From Cepaea nemoralis (lineage: Eukaryota; Mollusca; Gastropoda; Stylommatophora; Helicidae), in assembly GCA_014155875.1 (NCBI GenBank), contig JACEFZ010011719.1, positions 213,501-277,500 of the forward strand: a stretch of DNA of 64,000 bases. The letters are read 5' to 3'. Below, one piece after another: positions 55,363-64,000 of this stretch. Under the pieces are notes generated by a model, which saw only the letters and a program-made list of their open reading frames with translations, had not been told where the DNA came from and did no database searches. Position 1 is the first letter of the stretch. The number at the start of each line of letters is the position of its first letter. A program made the position numbers and the translations under genes.

Positions 55363-58288
55363 ATTTATCGTTCTAGGAGAACCTGTTCAACCTGTGGCGA
55401 TGGCGACCATGACCACTCGATCACAGGCAACAAAAACTCCAGAATCAACTACGCCAATCCCTCGAACGGAGGAACTGAAGAGGGCACAAGAAGCCGACAG
55501 CACCTTGGAACCCTGCTTCAGAAAACTGCCAAAATCACATTTACCTCTACGTAAAGGTGATCTGTTCATGAAGTCAGCACTTCTTTACAGAAAAGCAGGA
55601 CGAGCTGGACAAGAGTTTAATCAACTTGTTGTACCAACTCAATACAGGACTCAAATCTTAGAGATGGGTCACAGTCTACCATTCAGTGGGCACATGGGTA
55701 TCAACGCTACTACACAGCGGATTACCACTCACTACTTTTGGCCAGGGATGAACTCAGACATACAACGGTTTGTAAAATCATGCCCACAGTGTCAGAAAGT
55801 ATCACCAAAACACCGGACACCACCGGCAATGTTGGGTGAATCGCCAATCACTGGAATTCCATTTGAGAAAGTGGCAGTAGACATAATCGGACCTCTCTCA
55901 GCAACGAAGAGGCGAAACCGATTCATATTAACGCTTGTGGACACAACAACCATGTGGGCCGAAGCAGTTCCTATGCCCAGCTGTGACTCCAAACACGTCG
56001 CTGATGCATTATTAGGAATATTCACACGTCTAGGATTCCCACAAAGGATCTTGACGGACAACGGTTCACAGTTTCGTGGTAAACTCATGGAAGAGACCTT
56101 CAGACTTTTTCATGCACGCCATATCTTCAGTTCACCATATCACCCTCAGTCAAATGGACTTGTGGAAAGGTGGAACGGGACATTGATTAGTATCCTGCGC
56201 AAAATTGCCCAGGAGAAGACAGAGGATTGGGACTTGTATTTACCCGCAGCTTTATTCGCTTACAGGGAAGTACCCCATCACTCAACAGGTTTTGCTCCAG
56301 CCACACTGTTGTTTGGACGACCAATCAAGGGACCACTGGAGGCGTTACTCCGAACGTGGACTGATAATACTACAGATGATACAGTCGTGACTGCATCAAC
56401 ATATGTTGCCGAGTTGAAAAATCGTTTACAACACAGTTGGAAACAAGCGAATGTCAATCTACGTCAAGCCAGACGAAGAATTGCTCGTAACTTCAACCGC
56501 AAGGCAAAGGATAGAGAGTTAGAGGTAGGAGAGAAGGTGATGTTGCTGCTTCCAACCAGTCAGAATAAGCTGCAAATCGGATGGAGAGGACCTTATGTAG
56601 TGACGGAGAAGATCTCACGTACCAACTACAGAATTTCAGTCAAAGGCAAGATGAAAGTATTTCACATAAACCTCTTGAAGAAATATCATGAAAGACCCTC
56701 AACCACCGAACCTGCACATCTGATGGCCATGAGTGTGGCTACTGAAGTCGAAGAAGGATCAACAATGGGAGTCGAGTGCCAACTGCAAGCCAAAGAGACC
56801 TTTAAGGATGTGGAAATCAATCCCAACTTAACAAAGGATCAGCAAAAGCAGATTAGGGAACTTATGGCAAAATATGCAGAAGTACTTACTGATAAGCCAG
56901 GAAGAACTGATTTGGAGGAATTTGACATGAAGTTAAATGACACAGTGCCTGTGCGAGTCAAGACTTACCCAGTTCCTTATGCAAAGCAAAAGACTTTAGA
57001 GGAAGAAATACAACAGCTGCTCACCGCAGGAATAATCTCACCATCTGAATCACCTTACAGTGCTAGCGTCGTCTTATTGAGAAAGCCAAGCGGAGAACAT
57101 AGATTGTGCATCGATTATCGACAGCTCAATGCTATAACTGAATTCCAAGCAGAACCTCTGCCGGATCAGAATAAACTCTTCACAGCACTCAACCGAGCTA
57201 AGTACTTTACTAGGATTGATCTCAGTAAGGGATATTACCAGATTCCTGTAAAACCGGAAGTTAGACCATGGTTAGCTTTCAGCACGCCTGGAGGACACTA
57301 TGAGTTCAACGTTCTTCCATTCGGATTAAGTAATGCTCCCAGCGTCTTTACACGTATGATGAGAAAATTACTTGACCCACTACAGCATCCAGACATCAGT
57401 CACTTCATGGATGACATCCTGATCGCAACTGAAACATTTGAAGAGCATGTAGAAACCCTGCATCTTTTGTTCAGGCGCCTCAGAGAAACTGGATTGACGG
57501 CTAGACCAAAGAAGTGTCAGATAGGATTCCAAGAATTGGACTTTCTAGGTCATAAGATATCTCATGGACTGATAACTCCACAAGAGGGAAATGTGGACAA
57601 ACTCCAGAGAGCACCTCGTCCAAAAACAAAGAAGGATGTAAGATCATTTGTATCCTTATGTGGATTCTATCAAAAATACATCAAGGACTTCAATACTCTG
57701 TCAGCACCTTTAACGGATCTTACCAAAAAGGGGAAACCAGAGAAAGTCACTTGGTCAGCTGACTGTGAGAGAGCTTTCACAGCACTAAAGCAGGCATTAA
57801 CTGCTCATCCAGTCTTACATCTACCAGACCTCGACCAACCATTCGTGCTGCGCACCGATGCCAGTAACATAGGAATTGGGGCAACGCTGTTGCAGAGAAA
57901 GGGAGATGTAACATCAGAGCTATTCCCTGTAGCCTATGCTAGCAGGAAATTGAATGCAGCAGAGAGAAATTACAGTACTATCGAGAGAGAATGTCTTGCG
58001 CTCGTATGGAGTGTACAGAAATTTCAAGCATACCTATATGGCAAACATTTCACAGTGCAATGTGACCATCAACCACTCATGTTTCTCGCAGCATCTAAGA
58101 CTCTGAATGCCCGACTTATGAGGTGGTCGCTGCTTCTTCAACCTTACTCGTTCCAGGTTGAATATGTTCCTGGGAAAATGAATGTGGGAGCGGACTTCCT
58201 GAGTCGACACCCAGTGCCTGATGAACCAGGTCAATCAGATGCAGAAGAGAATACAAGGGAGGACAAATGGGAACAGCTTGATAACTGA
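55349..58288 (+). CDS. pol: Pol: integrase - reverse transcriptase - RNase H
   Basis: Frame open from 55349 (first GTG 55394, first ATG 55400), 964 residues from 55394. Integrase first: zinc-binding H93, H100, C130, C133 (GHSLPFSGHMG, CPQCQ), catalytic D163 (VDIIGP), D222 (TDNGSQF), E258 (NGLVERWNGT), GPY/F module 395-435 (WRGPYVV, FHINLLKKYHERP). Then RT from about 505: YPVPYAKQKTLEEEI, SPYSASVVLLRKPSGEHRLC, RIDLSKGYYQI, LPFGLSNAPSVFTRMM, catalytic FMDD 671-674. RNase H: D822 (TDASNIG), E865 (ERECLALVW), D891 (CDHQPL), D934 (GADFLSRH). All key residues are present and there is no stop. It lies one base forward of the gag frame with a 14-nt overlap, so expression needs +1 (or -2) frameshifting, a mutation-free relative, or internal initiation. 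Integrase inserts the cDNA made by RT/RNase H. Confidence 0.94.
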   Translation, partial: SSGCRFIVLGEPVQPVAMATMTTRSQATKTPESTTPIPRTEELKRAQEADSTLEPCFRKLPKSHLPLRKGDLFMKSALLYRKAGRAGQEFNQLVVPTQYRTQILEMGHSLPFSGHMGINATTQRITTHYFWPGMNSDIQRFVKSCPQCQKVSPKHRTPPAMLGESPITGIPFEKVAVDIIGPLSATKRRNRFILTLVDTTTMWAEAVPMPSCDSKHVADALLGIFTRLGFPQRILTDNGSQFRGKLMEETFRLFHARHIFSSPYHPQSNGLVERWNGTLISILRKIAQEKTEDWDLYLPAALFAYREVPHHSTGFAPATLLFGRPIKGPLEALLRTWTDNTTDDTVVTASTYVAELKNRLQHSWKQANVNLRQARRRIARNFNRKAKDRELEVGEKVMLLLPTSQNKLQIGWRGPYVVTEKISRTNYRISVKGKMKVFHINLLKKYHERPSTTEPAHLMAMSVATEVEEGSTMGVECQLQAKETFKDVEINPNLTKDQQKQIRELMAKYAEVLTDKPGRTDLEEFDMKLNDTVPVRVKTYPVPYAKQKTLEEEIQQLLTAGIISPSESPYSASVVLLRKPSGEHRLCIDYRQLNAITEFQAEPLPDQNKLFTALNRAKYFTRIDLSKGYYQIPVKPEVRPWLAFSTPGGHYEFNVLPFGLSNAPSVFTRMMRKLLDPLQHPDISHFMDDILIATETFEEHVETLHLLFRRLRETGLTARPKKCQIGFQELDFLGHKISHGLITPQEGNVDKLQRAPRPKTKKDVRSFVSLCGFYQKYIKDFNTLSAPLTDLTKKGKPEKVTWSADCERAFTALKQALTAHPVLHLPDLDQPFVLRTDASNIGIGATLLQRKGDVTSELFPVAYASRKLNAAERNYSTIERECLALVWSVQKFQAYLYGKHFTVQCDHQPLMFLAASKTLNARLMRWSLLLQPYSFQVEYVPGKMNVGADFLSRHPVPDEPGQSDAEENTREDKWEQLDN

Positions 58289-58326
58289 AAATGTTGGAAA
58301 CATAGTTCCATACCATAGAACAATCT

Positions 58327-58338
58327 GGAGTGGGGCCA
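58327..58338 (+). promoter_or_regulatory. Polypurine-tract-like site before 3' LTR
   Basis: GGAGTGGGGCCA directly before the TGTGG start of the right LTR. Its purine-rich part (58327-58335) has the position expected for the plus-strand primer of an LTR element. Short and not perfect. Confidence 0.5.
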
Positions 58339-60747
58339 TGTGGCATAACGCAGCCAACATTATTCATCTTATCAACAAATGCCGCAAAAAGAGGAAACAA
58401 CATTAAAAGAAATTGACTTCACAAACGCAATTGGAGATTGGGACTTAAAACTTAACATCGAAACTGGAACTGAACAAGTGACAAATGACGTGGATTCTTA
58501 GAAGGATTTCATCAGACCAAGCTCGGAAAATCATTGGATGAAAAAACCACCTGACCCGCCTTCGCGCCAGTGCATAATTAACATATATCCCCATTTCATC
58601 AGAAATGTTAATCAGCCGCACTTTTGTCTGAATTCGCTCCATGGACGGAGGTGAGAAGAGTGTGTGATCAAAAATTCAATGGACAAGGCAAAAGTCTGGA
58701 TCCGAGGTACGTTTGTTAGCCCTTGATTAGACTAAGAACCCGATGTATCAAGTGTCAAGTAACGTAAACCCATGTTGTGATGTCAATTGAAATGTATGAT
58801 TATTAATTAAAACCTCAGAAATGTAAAAATGCTCGACTGTAGATTCTAATGACGCAAAGCCATTCCCGGCCAGAATATTCTCTTCGATGAAACTGCCACC
58901 TCTGATATTCTTAAAGATAATTATTAACTTTAAGAAGTGCATTACACTATTACATTCTATTCTAAACAACTGTGAGAAGTGATGATTCGAAAGCAATCTT
59001 GTGCATTTCACCAGAAACATTGTAAAGATGCTATCACTGTCTACAGCTGAAATGACAGTTCGTGTACTAGAACAAGTGCCTTGTTCTAAAACAGACTTAT
59101 CTATGCCTATTTACAATCTAGAAAGCTGAAAGTGAAATCAATCTTTCCTTTCTCCTTTGTCTATAGAAATAATAGGGTTTGGCGAAATAAATATTTATAT
59201 TTATGTCAAATTTAATTAGATAAGAGCACTTAGGAACTGCAATACATGAGAAAGTTGTGCTTCGCGGAACACCATCACGCGAAGTGAACTTAACTCATTA
59301 CTCAACATAACTTAAAACACAACACCACTCATCACCACACAACACAACACTCAACATCACAACAACAACAGGTAATGGAAGAGAGTTATTAGACACAAGA
59401 AGAAGAAGTAGTTAATTGGGAAAACACAGAGAATTATTTATACACATTGTGAACACCATTGAGTAGAAGAAATGTTATAAATGTATGTCATTTATTTACA
59501 TGCATCTTGACACCTTCTCACTCTTGTCATTGTCTCACTGTACACGTTCACTGACCCCAGGTCAAATGAAGATTTACATACAGCAGGAACAAGTTGATAC
59601 AAGGCGTACACAGTGTGATAAACTCTGACCACCCCAAATTAACCCAACACTAGCTTAGAGAGAAAAAGGAGGGGGAGGGGAACTAGTTCCTACTTCAGGA
59701 ATTTAGGTTCTTTTACCTACTTTTAAAAGATTGTATTGGTAGGATTGTATATATTTATGTGAATACTCATCAGTGATCTTGGTGGCTACATACCAACAAC
59801 CACCCAACACATCAGCAAACTAACCACCTAAATCAGACCTGAGAGAGGGAAGCCGAGAGAAGAGATGAACCACAAGTGAGATGGAGGATGACTTCGCTAT
59901 GAGCAGAGCATGGGGAGGCCTTCAGTGGAGCTATACGGGCAGACCTGACGTGGATCCATCAGTCAATGGACCCTGGCTTACCTAATCTTCCAGTCACCAG
60001 GTTACATTTTCCTTGGTCGAACCCACACCCAATTTCAGGAAAAACTGATAATGTTTATGGTTGAGACACCACTATCATACTTAATATGTACAACATCAAA
60101 ATGTTTACTATGTTTTCACACTTGTTGACATCTCATATATTGATGCTTGTTATTGATTGTCTGGGACAATGGTCCAATGTGCAACTGTGTGTAAATCACA
60201 ATAGAGATGTATGTACTGACCAGAAGGCTCAGGCCAGTCAATAAATGATTAACATGAATTGACCTTCTGTTAATTTGTCAAGTTCAAACCTATCTGTCAA
60301 CAACTTCTTTGTGCATCATGTTGTCAAAATCTAATGTGATTGATTATGTGTTTGATTGTTAAAAGATAAATTAACTCATAATGACTTACTAAAGGGGGAA
60401 ATAAAAGACTCTATACCTATCAACTGCTCAACATCCATGTTTTCTTCATCTAAATCAGGCTGAGAAAATTCTCCTGACTTTCCTCAGATTTGATAAACTA
60501 AAAGGGGGCTCCAGAGCTAAAGAATCATTGGAGAAGGGGCAGATTCCCAATTAGTAAATTACCATTCTTACCAGGGCCATAATCTATATCTCCTAGACAA
60601 TACTTAACAAAACGAGGCCTGCAGATAACTCAAGGTTCATATTCTGGGGTTATTGAAGATAGAAGAGGATGGGGCTCTACATCTTTTGTTAGAGATGGGG
60701 CATGCACTACAGTGATCTCCCACTCCCTTCAAAAATATATGACATAT
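58339..60747 (+). repeat. 3' LTR (2.41 kb) of Ty3/Gypsy element
   Basis: Partner of 50798-53219, with only three substitutions between them. Starts TGTGGCATAACGCAGCC, ends TATATGACATAT. The CA end is at 60744. The next base pairs differ from the internal sequence after the left LTR, which fixes the border to within 3 bp. Confidence 0.95.
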
Positions 60748-61127
60748 ACCCAGCACAGGGATTTCGATATAGGTATCCAATGAGAAACGGTTGCTGGCTG
60801 ACTGGCTTCACCTCTAACCAAAACACATTCTATCTCTTCTATCTCGAGATCACTTCTACGGGAACAGTTGAGAGAATTTGAAATGTATACAGCAATACCT
60901 GTCTCTAATTTTTGATTTGCGTCTCTTCGAATTACTTTAAACCCCTTAAGAGAGATTTCAGAGTCGGTTATTTTGTCGTTGAGACGACTTTCTGTGATTC
61001 CAAAGACATGGAACTGTTTGCACAGTATTACTGAAAGCTCAGGTAATTTATTGAGCAAATGATAGATGTTGAGATGGCCTATATGTAGACCATCTTTGTT
61101 TAGCCACTGATCGTGATTGGCGAACAT
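60748..61127 (-). pseudogene. L2/CR1-type LINE endonuclease, cut by the LTR element
   Basis: Minus-strand frame from 61127: DGLHIGHLNIYHLLNKLPEL, FHVFGITESRLND, SLKGFKVIRRDANQKLETGI, AVYISNSLNC, IEEIECVLVRGE. The 'H-x-N-x-x-x-L-x-x-K', 'I-T-E-S-x-L' and 'G-G/T-G-I-A-V-Y-I' motifs are the N-terminal half of the AP-type endonuclease of CR1/L2 non-LTR elements (catalytic Asn and Glu present). The frame shifts near the left end and the domain stops at the LTR border. The catalytic C-terminus and the RT are not in the window. Confidence 0.82.
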
Positions 61128-63062
61128 TACACAATGAAAAGATGATGTCGCTTGTGGTAGAAAAATTTCAGAGGTTTTGAAACTTTATTTAGTGGTAGTT
61201 TACGACTATTAGAGGGTATAGGAAAATGTCTGTGATGGAGTGACATCATTAAAGCTTGGTGCAGAGCTGCAGGATTGTATTGCATTAGCTGTTGAAGTTG
61301 ACAATTCCACTGATAAGAGTGTGGATTACCGTCCAATGAGGGACCACTGCTATGAGAGCTACTGGAAGTGCCTACATTGGAAGCAGGCCATCGAGGGCAC
61401 CGAAACATTGTTTATCGGTGTCCCCTTTGACATGCTAGGTGGAGACTGTTTTATGGGCAAGGGAGGAAACAATGCACCATAGTTAGCAACATTGGGATTG
61501 GAGCCTGGGTCGCTATTTACAGCCTTGTATTCCTGGGGAATAGGCAAAGGTGGTGTGGGCAGAGGTTGAGTGTTTTCTGAACACTGAGAGATGGCTACAG
61601 TCGGAGGTGAAGATCGGTTTACTCCTGTAACTGAAACTGGTTCTAATTGTTGTGTACGTTCAGGATATTTTATGTTCTTCGCTAGTATGCTAGTTCCTAG
61701 TTTGAACAATGTAGTTGATCCTTATATAGTTTTTTCTTGGGAGCCCCGGACGGCGATGTGAAATACGGGGTATTATTAATGAAAGCATTGTTAGTTTCTT
61801 GACAAAATTTATGTAGAGTCAGATTGCCAGCATCGGCAGTGCGGCGCTGGAATCCATAACATGGCGGGATGATTGATGAAAAGATAATAGATGCTTTAGG
61901 AAATTTCATGCGCAACAACACCTCTAATGTAGCGAGTTGTGAGGTGCTTATGGTGTGATTGTTCATAATATTGTTGACACCAATATGGACTGTTGTTCTT
62001 CTAATTCTATCATTCACCATGAATTTCCGCAGTGTAGAGGTCAGTCTATCAATGTCAGCTCCTGGTAGCGGGTAGATCGAGGTAGTTTCGCTGTCAGAAG
62101 CTGGCATGCGGTCACTATAGATTCCCTTGAGCAGAGAGTCTCCAATGACGACATGAGTTGCACTGTCATCCATTGTTATTTCACGCTGTTGACGCACCCG
62201 TTTGATTTCTTGCCACTGATCGCTGTCATCTTTCATGCGTTCTTGTTTATTATAGTCGTTACTTGTTTGGGCTGGTTCTTGATGCTCAGTAGTGGTAGTG
62301 GCTGAGCTCTTTAACTTCTCGTCTGCTGCTGGAGAGTCTACACTTGAGGGCCTGGGACCTATTTGCTGACACGCACATCAATGGGGTAGATGGATGGTGC
62401 GCGTTCTACAGGTTTAGTAGTGTTGCAGCCTGTGGAAACTAACTGTATGTCATTTTGCGACGAAAATCCACTGGTCATACACACCTCTGCAGCACTATGA
62501 ATACTTCCTGTTTGTGCACTTTTTGTCAAATGACTGTGCACTCTTTAGTTTTAAGGTATGGATTGTTGTTTTAAAGGTGTCCTTCTCTTCTTTAAGGAGG
62601 CGGATTTCTTTTGAAGGCGAGCGTTTTCTTCTTTAAACACGGCAATGATATTAGTTGTGTTGTTGGAAATAAAGTCTTTTAGCCTGTCCTCCAAAGCCTG
62701 GATGAGTTCACGACAGGCGTTGTGGTTGTGTGGTTCGGCTGAGGAAAGAGTGACTAAGATGATGTGTTAGTCTCATCAGATTGGGCTACTGAACTGTGAT
62801 GTTCGTCCAGCTTGAGCTTGGGATCAGTGTCTGCAGATTCACTAGACCACACTTGTGAAGTTGGCGTTGAAGAAATCCGACGTTTGGGTGGCGTGCTCGT
62901 CAAACTTTTCCCCGTCTTGTCTTTGTTTGTATTTCATGGCGCTTGGATAAAGTAGAGTTCCGTAAGTTGGACGCCATATTAGTAATGTATGAGGCTCCAC
63001 AGGCCGGGAGTGCACACAAGTTCGCCGCCTTTCGGTAACGCGTGCTTGGCGACTAACCACGC
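61128..63062 (-). pseudogene. L2/CR1-type LINE ORF1 with SGNH-esterase domain
   Basis: Minus strand, start near 63060, in several frames. A coiled-coil-like Lys/Glu/Leu segment (about 62540-62700) is followed by the esterase part (62236-61697): VIGDSLLKGIYSDRMP (block I, Ser in GDS), LPGADIDRLTSTLRKF (block II Gly), HIGVNNIMNN (block III Asn), YKDQLHCSN (block V D-x-x-H). All four SGNH positions are thus recognisable. A low-complexity Pro/Ser-rich tail (61709-61127) follows. ORF1 proteins with such a domain are known from CR1/L2-type LINEs, where they bind RNA or membranes; the esterase role is uncertain. Frame breaks near 61700, 62340 and 62540. Confidence 0.82.
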
Positions 63063-63073
63063 GCTAGTCCCAC

Positions 63074-64000
63074 CAGGGTGACCAGATTGGCTTTTTAAAA
63101 GCCAAATGTGACAAATTTGGCTTTTTTAAAACAGGTTTGGCGTCAGAAAATCGGTTTGGCTTTTTTTGGCTTTCTTTTGGCTTTTTAACAATTTGCAATG
63201 GTATATGCCTCTTTTTTGAATTTTTACAGTTAATTGTTGTCTTGTGTTACTATTTTTAAGCAAAAACAAATGCAAAATGATAAGCTTATCTGGCCATGTT
63301 CTATGCGCACTGAAGCACTGCGCAGCTTACTGTTTAGTAGTTAAGTTGTCAAATTAATTATACCTTCATAGCAATCGCGAGTCGCAACTCGCAAGTATTT
63401 CTTATTAATGTTATTGACTGAACCTATTATCATGCCAAAGTGGAAACCATCTTATGATACTAATCGGAAATATAATGATCAATGGGAAAAGACATTTGTG
63501 TGGCTCAAGAAATCCACTGACGGTTCTGAACAGGCATATTGCAAACTGTGCCATTGTAATATTGTTCCAAGATTTTCAAATCTCGCAAATCATGCAACTA
63601 CAGAAAAACACAAGCGGGGCGCGCCATCTTCTTCACAAAAACCACTTTCAGTGGTGACAATAAGCAAGAAAATTGATGACAAAGTTAAATTAGCTGAAAA
63701 TTAGGATGAAATTGAAAAATGTAATCAATCATTAAAAAATTGCATTGGTTTTGCATCCGATGGTGCTTCCAGTATGGTTGGATGCAACAATTCAGTTTGG
63801 TCCAGAATGACAGATGTATCTCCTTCATGTGTTTAGTATAAGTGTGTTTGCCATTCATTAGCATTGTGCATCAAATATACAGTGTCAAAACTACCTTAAA
63901 ACATTGGACTTTTGCTGACAGAAATACCAAATTGGTTTAGACATAGCAATCTAAGACGAGAAGCATTTAAAGATTTATTCAAAATTATGAACTCATCGAC
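63074..64000 (+). mobile_element. hAT-like element, 5' part, running off the window
   Basis: Starts CAGGGTGACCAGATTGGCTT, a typical hAT terminal repeat, just after the LINE. The subterminal region contains TTTGGCTTTTT direct and inverted repeats (63088-63185). It carries the broken transposase described next. The right end and TSD are outside the window; the left flank 63066-63073 is AGTCCCAC. Confidence 0.75.
63408..64000 (+). pseudogene. hAT-like BED-finger transposase pseudogene, partial
   Basis: ATG at 63408 or 63432: MPKWKPSYDTNRKYNDQWEK, then a BED-type finger AYCKLCHCNIVPRFSNLANH with ATTEKHKR (C-x2-C...H...H). After a stop at 63702 the same frame continues: NCIGFASDGASSMVGCNNSV (SDGASSM, first catalytic Asp region), YKCVCHSLALCIKYTVSKLP, NIGLLLTEIPNWFRHSNLRR, EAFKDLFKIMNSS. 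Stops at 63702, 63834 and 63897. The segment between finger and catalytic core is much shorter than in intact relatives, so an internal deletion is likely. Right part missing. Confidence 0.82.

Larger units (their letters stand above)
50798..60747 (+). mobile_element. Ty3/Gypsy LTR retrotransposon with integrase upstream of RT (Gmr1-like order)
   Basis: About 9.95 kb: LTR, leader (53220-53823), gag-protease (53824-55362), integrase-RT-RNase H (frame open from 55349 to 58288), a purine-rich GGAGTGGGG before the second LTR, LTR. Domain order PR-INT-RT-RH is the Copia-like order, yet the RT, RNase H and the GPY/F module after the integrase are Ty3/Gypsy in character. In the literature this combination marks the Gmr1 group, first described from deuterostomes. 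Open frames and near-identical LTRs indicate a recent insertion. No target-site duplication is visible: GTGTT precedes the left LTR; TATAC or ACCCA follows the right one. The right flank is a LINE, the left flank is unassigned sequence. No env-like gene. Confidence 0.92.

Noticed and set aside
58289..58338. env-like gene after pol
   Set aside because: Only 50 bp separate the pol stop from the 3' LTR.

Overview
This is animal nuclear DNA. It has spliceosomal exons of a neuronal receptor gene, long microsatellite and minisatellite arrays, and a dense set of eukaryotic transposable elements. The mix (several LINE families of the 'craniofacial development protein 2-like' endonuclease/RT type, mariner/Tc1, hAT, tRNA-derived SINEs, a Ty3/Gypsy LTR element, an L2/CR1-type LINE) suggests a protostome invertebrate, perhaps a mollusc or another lophotrochozoan. 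The sequence alone does not settle the phylum.

Host gene. Three exons on the minus strand (9326-9463, 1956-2201, 406-581) have consensus splice sites and compatible phases. They encode consecutive parts of the extracellular ligand-binding-like N-terminal domain (ANF_receptor fold) of an ionotropic glutamate receptor-like protein. The 7.1-kb intron holds two LINEs, a SINE and a nested hAT element. The 1.4-kb intron is mostly GGAT/CATC satellite. I found no further exons; everything right of about 9.5 kb may be intron or intergenic.

Middle (9.5-50.8 kb). This is a patchwork of tandem arrays and broken elements: 34-bp satellite (11.4-11.8 kb), mariner MITE (12.7 kb), 3.1-kb 19-bp satellite (14.1-17.2 kb), a Helentron-like element ending in a 1.21-kb uninterrupted (AGAC)n tract (23.8-26.6 kb), LINE fragments, a 34-bp minisatellite with higher-order structure (31.1-33.9 kb), a 3.36-kb hAT element with target-site duplication inside an 86-bp minisatellite (36.5-39.9 kb), a Tc1 remnant (41 kb), a pseudogene of a dispersed multicopy family (43.9-44.8 kb), and an endonuclease-RT LINE carrying a SINE with clear TSD (47-49.4 kb).

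Right end (50.8-64 kb). A nearly intact, apparently young LTR retrotransposon has 2.4-kb LTRs that differ by only three substitutions and six small indels. Its pol order is protease-integrase-RT-RNase H, so the integrase lies upstream of the RT. That is unusual for Ty3/Gypsy and resembles the Gmr1 group. It abuts an L2/CR1-type LINE on the minus strand whose ORF1 carries an SGNH-esterase domain. A hAT-like element with a BED finger runs off the end of the window.

The strongest candidates for follow-up are the integrase-first LTR element with its gag/pol frame change and hendecad-repeat Gag, the glutamate-receptor gene, the link between the AGAC array and a Helentron-type terminus, and the repeated nesting of transposons inside minisatellites.
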